Shown: in pieces, positions 1 through 6,688 of the stretch
How the letters are laid out: the number at the start of each line of letters is the position of its first letter
How positions within the stretch are numbered: position 1 is the first letter of the stretch
Assembly: GCA_965658965.1 (NCBI GenBank)
Contig: CBFHVV010000094.1
Coordinates: forward strand, 1 to 10,600
Reading direction: 5' to 3'
Length of the DNA stretch: 10,600 nt
Origin: Croceimicrobium sp965658965
GTDB taxonomy: Bacteria > Bacteroidota > Bacteroidia > Flavobacteriales > Schleiferiaceae
Translations under genes and position numbers: made by a program
Notes under the pieces: model-generated
Databases searched by the model: none
What the model saw: only the letters and a program-made list of their open reading frames with translations
Told to the model about the DNA's origin: nothing

Positions 1-1252
1 AGGCCTGCATTTCTTGCAATTCAAAATTATCGCCAACCCATTGTGTGGCCAACAATTCCCCGTCTATATAATCTACCGGACCAAAGTATGACTGGTAATA
101 GGTGAAGTCGAAGTTTTCGCTACCCTTTACCGGAATGCTGATGGTTTTAGCTTCTAACTCCTCCCATTTCCCGTCTAATTTATACTGATTTTGATCATTA
201 CTCTCTAATTTATAAAACTCGGTTAAATCCCAAGTTGCATTGGTAATACCCCAGGCCACCTTATCGGTATATCCAGAAATAACCATGGGCGCACCAGGAA
301 TACTAAAACCATGACAAACTTGGCCATTTACAACTTGATGGACTTCATACCATGTGCCTGGTAAGTCTAAAGGAAGGTGGGTATCATTACAAAGAAAGGC
401 ATTGCCAGAAGTACTTTTTTCGCCTGCTACAGCCCAGTTGTTAGAGCCTAATTCATTATCACCAGCACGACGCGTTTCTGCAGTGGGGAAATCACTTTCG
501 GAGGTATAGGAAATAATTCCTGCTTGCGGATCAAGGCTGTCTTTAGTGCTTAGTTCCGGATAAATGGGAAAAGCATAATCACTTTGTAAGGGATAGTAAT
601 AATCAATAAGGTCTTGCGACAGATATTTTTTAAGAGCGCTAAATTTTAAATCATTCTCACTATAGTTTAAAACTTTGTCCATATAACGAACAAGCATAAT
701 AGGACCGTAAGCTTCCATTGGGCTAGGACTGAATCCTAGTAGGTGAAACTCAGGAGCTTTTTCGGCTTCATTTTGTTGGTTTAAATAAAAATTATAACCA
801 TCTGCATAAGCTTGAAAAATAGCGGCTAATTGCGGGTTTTCCTCTTGCAATTGCTCGTAGGCAGATGCAGATTTAGCTTCGAAATCGAATTTAAGCCACC
901 ATCTATCACTTTCTAAACCATCTTCACCTACTACTTCACTAAGGCGCCCTTTAACGGTTCGCGAAAGCATCTCCAACTGAAACTGGCGGTCTTTGGCATG
1001 ACTGATTCCCATGCCATAGGCTAGTTCTTCCTCTGTTTCGGCGAAAATGTGCGGAACTCCTCTCTCATCAAAGCTTATCTCTAAACCAGGAAAGCGTGCT
1101 CCGGAAAAGCTTTTAGTATCGTCCTCCATTTCTACCTGAAGCACAGAGTTCGGATACAGTAAAAACTTATGCAAGGGTGGAAGACCTTGCCAAGGAATAA
1201 ATAATATTAATAACCAGAGGGCAGCAATTATAAGCCAGATCCACTTGCGCAT
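1..1252 (-). CDS. Penicillin acylase family Ntn hydrolase, N-terminal part (cut by window edge)
   Basis: Reading leftward from an ATG at 1250-1252, the frame stays open to the window edge, giving 417 complete codons. Family members are usually near 800 residues, so about half is visible. Residues 4-21 form one strongly hydrophobic segment, a signal anchor or uncleaved signal, placing the enzyme outside the inner membrane. The alpha-chain signature follows (GVPHIFAET at 65-73, then GMGISHAKDRQFQLE around 80-94). The key motif is GSNNW at 269-273: Ser270 should become the N-terminal nucleophile of the beta chain after autocatalytic cleavage. Further family features are NDTHLPL near 289-295, WYEVH near 301-305 and AWGITN ending at Asn338. 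Known members hydrolyse amide bonds of penicillins, acyl-homoserine lactones or other N-acyl compounds; the substrate here cannot be assigned. The gene starts 54 bp beyond the T-tract of the terminator ending the upstream gene, so it probably has its own promoter. Family confidence is high, substrate unknown. Confidence 0.93.
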   Translation of the reverse strand, partial: MRKWIWLIIAALWLLILFIPWQGLPPLHKFLLYPNSVLQVEMEDDTKSFSGARFPGLEISFDERGVPHIFAETEEELAYGMGISHAKDRQFQLEMLSRTVKGRLSEVVGEDGLESDRWWLKFDFEAKSASAYEQLQEENPQLAAIFQAYADGYNFYLNQQNEAEKAPEFHLLGFSPSPMEAYGPIMLVRYMDKVLNYSENDLKFSALKKYLSQDLIDYYYPLQSDYAFPIYPELSTKDSLDPQAGIISYTSESDFPTAETRRAGDNELGSNNWAVAGEKSTSGNAFLCNDTHLPLDLPGTWYEVHQVVNGQVCHGFSIPGAPMVISGYTDKVAWGITNATWDLTEFYKLESNDQNQYKLDGKWEELEAKTISIPVKGSENFDFTYYQSYFGPVDYIDGELLATQWVGDNFELQEMQA

Positions 1253-1306
1253 AGTAAACTTTTAGTGAAAGGGCTAAATTACATAAAATCAAAACTTTAT
1301 TTATGC

Positions 1307-1352
1307 AAAAAAAAGCATGGCCGCACTATTGCTTAATAGGCAGCCATGCTTT
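1307..1352 (-). terminator. Rho-independent terminator of the leftward operon
   Basis: A perfect 10-bp inverted repeat (AAAGCATGGC at 1312-1321 and GCCATGCTTT at 1343-1352) encloses 21 bases. The loop itself contains a second 5-bp stem, CTATT/AATAG, around GCTT. Reading leftward, the stem runs directly into eight T's (the A-run at 1307-1314 on the plus strand), the classical intrinsic terminator arrangement. It lies 26 bp after the stop codon of the amidohydrolase gene. On the plus strand there is no T-tract after the stem, so it should act only on leftward transcription. Confidence 0.85.
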
Positions 1353-1378
1353 AGAAATTAGGGAAATTGATTCTTTAT

Positions 1379-4300
1379 TTATTTAGCGATGCCGGGCAAA
1401 TTTTCGGGCTTTGCACTTTGCCAATTAGGAATCGGCGCCGCTTTTTGTTCTGGGGCTATTTCGCTAAGATCCTTCGCTAGGTAGAAGCGCCCATTTTTAA
1501 CTACGTATTGAATACTGTTAGTGTTACGAATATCCTCGAGAGGATTATTGTCAAATATTATTAGATCCGCCAGCTTACCTTCTTCTATGCTTCCTAAATC
1601 ACCATCGAGACCAAGTGACTCTGCTCCGTAGATAGTGGCTACTTTAAGCGCATTTAAGGTAGAAAGTCCGCCGCTGCTCATCGCCCAAAGTTCCCAATGG
1701 TAGCCTAGGCCTTGCAATTGTCCGTGACTTCCCACTCCGGCTAAACCACCTGCTTGCACTAAGTCATTAATAAATTCGGCATGTTTCGGGAAAACGTGTT
1801 CTTCGGGCATAAACCATGCACTGCTGCGACGCGACTTAGAGGCTAGTTCCTCGTATGGGGTGTAATACTGCATTTTAGGATCGTGGTAAACCTCTTCGGT
1901 AGCGTAATAGTAATTTTCGGCAAAAGGCCCGCCATAAGCTACCAGCATGGTAGGCGTTACCGTAGTACGCGCCTGGGCAATCATGGACACCACTTCATTG
2001 TAAATAGGATATATAGGTAAGGCATGCTCATGCCCCGGGTAGCCATCTAAAATTTGTGTCATGTTTAATTTATAATCCAAACCACCTTCGGTAGTGGGTT
2101 TTAAGCCCAGCTCTTTACAGGCCATAATAATCCACTGGCGTTGCTGGCGATTACCCGTTAAATACATCTTAATAGTTTTGGTATCATAATATTCGCTGTA
2201 CTGCTTTAAAACAGAACGCGCATGTTCCAGCGAATTAATTTTATAAGCCCAATAGCCAACACCTGGGCCTGTGCTGTAAATTCTCGGGCCGGCCATCATT
2301 CCCGCTTCTACCATATCGCCATAAGTTAGAACATCGGTAGTAGCTGTTTGTGGATCGCGGGTAGTAGTAACTCCATAAGCGAGGTTGGCGGCATAAATCC
2401 ACGACTGATTTTTATGTAAACCCCAATTGGGCCACATATGCGCGTGGGTATCGATAAAACCAGGTGATACTGTTTTGCCAGTTCCGTCTATTATGGTGGT
2501 ATTTTCGGGATATTCGGTGATGCTTTCGCTGATGGCAGAAATGCGATTATTGATAATTAGGATATCACCTTTTTCCATTACGCCAGCTTTTCCCATGCTA
2601 AGAATTCTTGCTCCTTTTATTAAGCTTGCTCCTTGAGGAATATCCTTAGTATAGGGAACCTGAATTTTGAACTCCTTCGCTTCAAATTTTGGTTCTTCTT
2701 TCTCTTTCTCTTGGTCTTTCTTTTTCTCAGGTTCCGCTAAAGTATCGGATGCGGCTTCTTTCTTTTTGGCTTTTTCAGCCTCCTTTGCTGCTTTTTTAGC
2801 GGCTGCAACACTATCATCAAAGGCCTGCGCTTTTTCTAAATCAAAGGCAAAATGTGCGGCCCCCAAAGACCAGTGAATAAATTTACTATCAGCACTCCAG
2901 CTAGGAAACTCACCACCCATAAGGGTAAGTTTACGAGCTGGGAAGCTAGCGGAAGAAGCGTCTGCGACAGAAATCTCGGCCTTCTGTCCGTACCGAGGCA
3001 GTAGCACACGATAGATGTCATTATTTATTTGCGCTAAAACTTCCTTTCCATTAGGAGAAATAAGAATACTATTGGCGGTAGAAGCTTTACTCTTATCGCG
3101 CCAAGCTTCTTGTGCTGCGGGTAGTAAACTATGCTCATGGTCGCCATTACTATGGTCGTGAAATTCTTCTAAAGAGGAGCCATAAGTAGTGATGCCACTC
3201 AGTTTTAAATGCTCCTTTTTATCTAAGCCATCGTAACGCATAGAAATTAAATTCCCACCTCCTTGGTTCAGATAAATACGCTCATCTTCGAGGGTGAAAT
3301 GCGGCTGGCTTATTGCATTTCCGTCGGCAATAAAATTAATGGGCCCTCCTTTAGCATCCATCCAAACTAGTTGTTTAGGAGAAGAAACAAAAGGTGAGTA
3401 GGCATCTCGGTAAGACTGGGCACTACCTTTTATAAAAACGAGACGATTAAGATTCCAGTCCCAAGCTAAATCGCTGTAATAGGCCCCTTCTTGCGTAAGC
3501 TTTTTGGCTTTGCCGCCCTTGGCACTAATCGTGTAAATATGTCCTTCCTTTGCTTCCCAGCTGATAAAGGCAATAGTTTTGCCATCGGCAGACCAAACCG
3601 GCATGGCTTCCGTAAAATTGGTATTACTTAAGCGTTTAATTTTCTCGGTACTAAACTCGTAAGTGTAAAGCCGATTAAGGGCGGTGAAAAGTAAGAACTC
3701 TCCATTAGGAGAAGGCGAGGCATTGCGAATTTGGTTGGCGAAAACCTCCTCATCATCTTTAATGGGAAATTTAAAATCAAGTTGTGGCCCTAATTCTAAA
3801 TTGAGCTCTGCTTCAAAAGGAATTTCCGAAGCTTGCCCACTCTCCAAATTAATACGGTAAATTTTACCACCATAGCTAGCAAATAAGTTTTCACTAGCTT
3901 GGTCGAAACTCATGGCGGGTAAAACACCAAGGGGAGCAATTGACTCTTGTTCGTCGCGCTGCACTGGGTAGGCGAGCCATTTTTCGTCGCCGTTTTCGAG
4001 ATTGTGCAATACCAAGCCCGTCTCATCTTCGTAGCGACTGCCATAAACCAGCCATTTGCCGTTAGGAGCAGGAGTAGGGGTAAAAGCAGAGCCATAGCGC
4101 GAAGTGAACTTTTTCACCTCTCCGTCTTCCATATCGTAAATACCAATTTGATATTGCGGCAATTGGGCATTGTATTCCCAAGCGCCTTTGCGTAGCGAGA
4201 AGTAAATTTCTTCGCCATCGGCACTAAAGGCTGGATCAATGCTTTTTAAGCTCTTGGGCTTTTTAATTAGCTGCGCACCACTGCCACCTTTCTGATGGTA

Positions 4301-4807
4301 GAGGTGTAACTTAATGTTTCTACGACCTTTCGCGGCCACAATGTACTCTCCATCTGCCGACCAATCTGCCGAAAAATAGTTTTGATTTTTATCTTTCGTG
4401 AGCTGTCTTCTTTCCTCGCTTTCTAAATCGAGAATCCACACATTATCGGCACCACTTTCATCAGAAATAAAGACAATCGATTTTCCATCGGGGCTATAAC
4501 GCGGATGCACATCGTATGGCATCCCGCTACTAATAGCTTCGGCTTTACCACCAGTAATCGGCAGGCGGTATAAATCACCGAGAATGTCAAATACCAGCTC
4601 TTCTCCATTAGGGCTCACATCTAGCGAAAGCCAAGTAGCCTCATTCGTATTTAATTTAAACTTGCGTTCCGGCTCTAAGGGTAGCTCTTTGGTGGCTTTT
4701 TTAGTTTCACTAGAGTCTGCTTTCGAAGATGCGTCTTGTGCTGTAATCTCACTAAAACTAAAGCTTAGGGCGAGTAGGCTGAGTAAGGATAAGTACTTTC
4801 TATTCAT
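1379..4807 (-). CDS. Secreted TolB-like beta-propeller / amidohydrolase fusion protein
   Basis: 1142 residues. Residues 1-23 are a Sec signal peptide (basic start, Leu/Ser-rich core, likely cut after ITA before QDA). Residues about 55-655 carry repeated PD40/WD40-like blades with S-P/A-D/N-G-K/E cores near 66, 105, 150, 195, 247, 366 and 406, and weaker ones near 582 and 645: a TolB-type propeller, possibly two. A Lys/Glu/Ala-rich linker fills about 660-715. The C-terminal half is a metal-dependent amidohydrolase of the imidazolonepropionase/prolidase-like group: HAH at 788-790, Lys880 in IKMYL (candidate carboxylated metal-bridging lysine), HEH at 926-928, and a closing EEGKLADLIIFD strand. 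Where many relatives have G-T-D, this protein has SHGQLQG with His1028; I recall this variant as typical of the propeller-fused subgroup. It probably hydrolyses a peptide-like or cyclic amide in the periplasm, with the propeller gating or binding substrate. It lies 36 bp after the aminotransferase gene and is followed by the terminator, so it is the last gene of the operon. Substrate unknown. Confidence 0.93.
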   Translation of the reverse strand: MNRKYLSLLSLLALSFSFSEITAQDASSKADSSETKKATKELPLEPERKFKLNTNEATWLSLDVSPNGEELVFDILGDLYRLPITGGKAEAISSGMPYDVHPRYSPDGKSIVFISDESGADNVWILDLESEERRQLTKDKNQNYFSADWSADGEYIVAAKGRRNIKLHLYHQKGGSGAQLIKKPKSLKSIDPAFSADGEEIYFSLRKGAWEYNAQLPQYQIGIYDMEDGEVKKFTSRYGSAFTPTPAPNGKWLVYGSRYEDETGLVLHNLENGDEKWLAYPVQRDEQESIAPLGVLPAMSFDQASENLFASYGGKIYRINLESGQASEIPFEAELNLELGPQLDFKFPIKDDEEVFANQIRNASPSPNGEFLLFTALNRLYTYEFSTEKIKRLSNTNFTEAMPVWSADGKTIAFISWEAKEGHIYTISAKGGKAKKLTQEGAYYSDLAWDWNLNRLVFIKGSAQSYRDAYSPFVSSPKQLVWMDAKGGPINFIADGNAISQPHFTLEDERIYLNQGGGNLISMRYDGLDKKEHLKLSGITTYGSSLEEFHDHSNGDHEHSLLPAAQEAWRDKSKASTANSILISPNGKEVLAQINNDIYRVLLPRYGQKAEISVADASSASFPARKLTLMGGEFPSWSADSKFIHWSLGAAHFAFDLEKAQAFDDSVAAAKKAAKEAEKAKKKEAASDTLAEPEKKKDQEKEKEEPKFEAKEFKIQVPYTKDIPQGASLIKGARILSMGKAGVMEKGDILIINNRISAISESITEYPENTTIIDGTGKTVSPGFIDTHAHMWPNWGLHKNQSWIYAANLAYGVTTTRDPQTATTDVLTYGDMVEAGMMAGPRIYSTGPGVGYWAYKINSLEHARSVLKQYSEYYDTKTIKMYLTGNRQQRQWIIMACKELGLKPTTEGGLDYKLNMTQILDGYPGHEHALPIYPIYNEVVSMIAQARTTVTPTMLVAYGGPFAENYYYATEEVYHDPKMQYYTPYEELASKSRRSSAWFMPEEHVFPKHAEFINDLVQAGGLAGVGSHGQLQGLGYHWELWAMSSGGLSTLNALKVATIYGAESLGLDGDLGSIEEGKLADLIIFDNNPLEDIRNTNSIQYVVKNGRFYLAKDLSEIAPEQKAAPIPNWQSAKPENLPGIAK

Positions 4808-4843
4808 TATTCGGTGGTATAAAAGATGGATCTAAATTTTTCT

Positions 4844-5746
4844 TTAAGGTATTTGTACGGCCAGTGAATCTACTTTAGATAAGTAATAATCTTGCAGTTG
4901 CTGGCATAGAGGACCTTTCTTGGCTGGACCAATAAGGCGACCATCTACAGATTTAACCCAACTGAGAGCGCCCATCGTACCCGTGGTAAACATCTCATCG
5001 GCGGTATACATTTCGGCCATACTAAGATCTTTTTCTTTACAGGAGATGCCTAATTCGGAAGCGATTTCAATTACTCGAGCGCGCGTGAGGCCCGGCAAGC
5101 AGCTGTTGGCAAAGGGTGTAAGAAGGGTGCCATTCTTCACCAAGAAAATATTGGTAGCATTGGTTTCCGAAATAAAACCATTTTGATCCAGCATTACGGC
5201 ATCGTCGGCTTGCGCGTGATTGGCTTCAATTTTAGCAAGGATATTATTAAGCAGGTTATTATGGTGAATTTTAGAGTCTAGGCTATAGGGTGGGTTTCTC
5301 CTTACGGAAGATGTGATAAGGTTTAAGCCATCTTCTCCGTAAACAAAACCTTTGTACTCGGGCAATACGATCAGGGTGCATCCAAAAGTGTTTAAATCAG
5401 GATTCATTCCGGAAGTGCCTTTTAAGCCACGGGTTAGCGTCAGGCGAATATGCACACCATCGGTCATATTATTGGCTTTTAAGGTGCCAAAAATAGCATT
5501 GCGAACTTCCTCACGGCTAGGGATATTTTTAAAGGCTAATACATGCGCAGAGTTAAGGAGGCGATCTAAATGTTCTTCGAGTTGATAAATTTTCCCTTGG
5601 TAAACGCGTAAGCCTTCCCAAACGGCGTCGCCACCTTGCACTACGCTGTCGAGCACAGAAACTTTGGCATCTTGGCGCGGCAGCAGACCATTAACATAAA
5701 CAAGAGTATTCTCGTTACGGGGATCAGGTACATTTAATTTACTCAT
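4844..5746 (-). CDS. Class IV PLP-dependent aminotransferase (BCAT / D-amino acid transaminase-like)
   Basis: 300 residues, the usual length for fold-type IV aminotransferases. The sequence shows YVNG near 17-20, EGLRVYQGKIYQLEEHLDRL around 44-63 (Arg62 is the expected PLP-phosphate-binding arginine), the catalytic lysine Lys159 in the segment SKIHHNNLLNN, the conserved ETNATNIF at 194-201 (Glu194 contacts the pyridine nitrogen), and TTGTMG at 254-259, which binds the cofactor phosphate. No signal peptide is present, so it is cytoplasmic. The family includes branched-chain aminotransferase, D-alanine transaminase and aminodeoxychorismate lyase; the motifs do not decide between them, and an ilvE label would be unsafe. 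The ATG lies inside the end of the upstream sulfotransferase-like gene (shared ATGA, 5743-5746), indicating coupled translation and probably a joint pathway. The downstream amidohydrolase follows after 36 bp. Confidence 0.92.
   Translation of the reverse strand: MSKLNVPDPRNENTLVYVNGLLPRQDAKVSVLDSVVQGGDAVWEGLRVYQGKIYQLEEHLDRLLNSAHVLAFKNIPSREEVRNAIFGTLKANNMTDGVHIRLTLTRGLKGTSGMNPDLNTFGCTLIVLPEYKGFVYGEDGLNLITSSVRRNPPYSLDSKIHHNNLLNNILAKIEANHAQADDAVMLDQNGFISETNATNIFLVKNGTLLTPFANSCLPGLTRARVIEIASELGISCKEKDLSMAEMYTADEMFTTGTMGALSWVKSVDGRLIGPAKKGPLCQQLQDYYLSKVDSLAVQIP
5743..5746 (-). other. ATGA start/stop overlap (translational coupling)
   Basis: Read leftward the four bases are ATGA: the ATG starts the aminotransferase, and TGA at 5743-5745 stops the sulfotransferase-like gene. 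Such overlaps normally allow the terminating ribosome to re-initiate, keeping the two products at matched levels. This supports a single transcript and a functional link. Confidence 0.9.
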
Positions 5747-6456
5747 AGGTAAGAAAGTATTTTTTGATAGTAAAGATTAGCTTCTTGGGAAAGATTCTCT
5801 AAATGCGCTGGAAGTTTAGATGCTGCTGGTTGATAGGCGGCAAACTTGGTGCTTTGATGCACTTTATGGTACCAATATTTAGCCCAAATACCATCCTCTG
5901 GTCTGGCTTGGGCGGGCCAACTTAGCATTTTGGGCAAGAAAGGGAGCTTTAAAAACTCACAAAGCTTTTCCAATTCCTCTTGTGGATTTTTCAGAATTGC
6001 TTCGGATTGTAAAAGGTGGAAAGGAATGCCCGCTTGTTCTAGCTCCATCATCGCATTGACTTGCTCGGCATAGCCTAAATCGAATAAAGAGGGCTGTTTT
6101 ACCTGTTTACTAAAACTAGCAATTACCGCCTGCGGTTCTCTAAAAAGAAAGACATGCTGCCAGGCTTTTTTCCTCTCCCAATTAACCAAGGGCCAGTGGC
6201 TCACCATATTTTTGAGGAAGAGATTTTTATTATTCGCAGTAAGAAAATCTAAGTTTTGCAGTACAGCCTTACCTCTTAAAGGCATGGTCGCTAATACTTC
6301 TTGGCGTGAAGGACGGTAAACCGCGGGGTAACGCCGCAGAAATTGCCCAAAAAAAGGCTCATCAACCACTTGAATGTCTGGCCTTTGTGCAAAGGAATAC
6401 ATTAAAGCGGTGGAAACATTACGTGGCCCACTCCACAAAGAAATAAATGGCTTCAA
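5743..6456 (-). CDS. Sulfotransferase-like P-loop protein, TTG start
   Basis: 237 residues, cytoplasmic. Near the N-terminus is SGPRNVSTAL (9-18), matching the 5'-phosphosulfate-binding loop position of PAPS-dependent sulfotransferases and the distinct SGPRNVSTA subgroup. HVFLFREPQAVIASF (101-115) corresponds to the 3'-phosphate-binding strand and helix. SEAILKNPQEELEKLCEFLKLPF (151-173) is the typical late sulfotransferase helix ending in the 'FL-x-LPF' pattern. The start is a TTG at 6454-6456. The frame is open upstream to a TAG at 6559-6561 but contains no ATG, and the first internal ATG (Met19) would delete the P-loop, so TTG is the best choice. It is the first gene of a leftward operon and overlaps the aminotransferase by four bases. 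It may transfer sulfate or use the fold for another nucleotide-dependent step; the acceptor is not evident. The stretch between the P-loop and residue 100 fits no motif I recognise. Confidence 0.87.
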   Translation of the reverse strand: MKPFISLWSGPRNVSTALMYSFAQRPDIQVVDEPFFGQFLRRYPAVYRPSRQEVLATMPLRGKAVLQNLDFLTANNKNLFLKNMVSHWPLVNWERKKAWQHVFLFREPQAVIASFSKQVKQPSLFDLGYAEQVNAMMELEQAGIPFHLLQSEAILKNPQEELEKLCEFLKLPFLPKMLSWPAQARPEDGIWAKYWYHKVHQSTKFAAYQPAASKLPAHLENLSQEANLYYQKILSYL

Positions 6457-6688
6457 AGAAATAGTATAAAAAGGCTTCCGAAGGTAATCAGAAAAAAGAA
6501 GCCAACAAGGGGAGAAAAGAGGAGCTAAACAAAGATTTTCTAAATGGCTGGCAAAGCCCTATTTTAAAGAGAAGCCAAGTTTTTTTTAAGCCAATTGTGC
6601 ATGCTTATAATCTTGATGAATTTATTTGTCTTTTTGTACTAATTCAGGCTAAGTTTTGGGCTACTTTGCTTTTATTTTTCTTTAATTT
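6457..6688. promoter_or_regulatory. Divergent intergenic control region
   Basis: These 232 bp separate the leftward operon (TTG at 6456) from the rightward histidine kinase (ATG at 6689), so promoters for both directions must lie here. The rightward candidate is listed separately. For the leftward operon I see only a TATACTAT-like sequence about 8 bases ahead of the TTG (6461-6468), too close to serve comfortably as a -10 box, and no well-spaced TTTG / TAnnTTTG pair. An eight-T run sits at 6581-6588. No inverted repeat strong enough for an operator call was seen. Confidence 0.5.
6625..6658 (+). promoter_or_regulatory. Candidate Bacteroidota-type promoter for the histidine kinase
   Basis: TTTG at 6625-6628 is followed after 21 bases by TAAGTTTTG at 6650-6658, close to the Bacteroidota sigma-factor consensus TTTG / TAnnTTTG but with one extra base in the -7 element. 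Transcription would begin near 6665, leaving a leader of about 24 bases before the ATG at 6689. The region is T-rich, so a chance match is quite possible. Confidence 0.35.

Noticed and set aside
2667..2876. Plus-strand open frame rich in Ser, Phe and Ala
   Set aside because: It is the antisense reading of the Lys/Glu/Ala linker of the amidohydrolase; composition is explained by the complement of that repeat-like coding sequence.
3947..4195. Plus-strand 82-codon frame inside the amidohydrolase gene
   Set aside because: Antisense shadow of well-defined propeller blades, with no recognisable motif.
4584..4835. Plus-strand open frame over the amidohydrolase start
   Set aside because: It lies antisense to the signal peptide and first propeller blade, shows no domain pattern and has no supporting start context.
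4844..5746. Naming the aminotransferase ilvE or a D-alanine transaminase
   Set aside because: Visible motifs are common to the whole class IV fold; the operon context differs from branched-chain amino acid synthesis loci.
6570..6594. Eight-T run near AAGCC repeats as a plus-strand terminator
   Set aside because: No stable stem precedes it and no plus-strand gene lies upstream.
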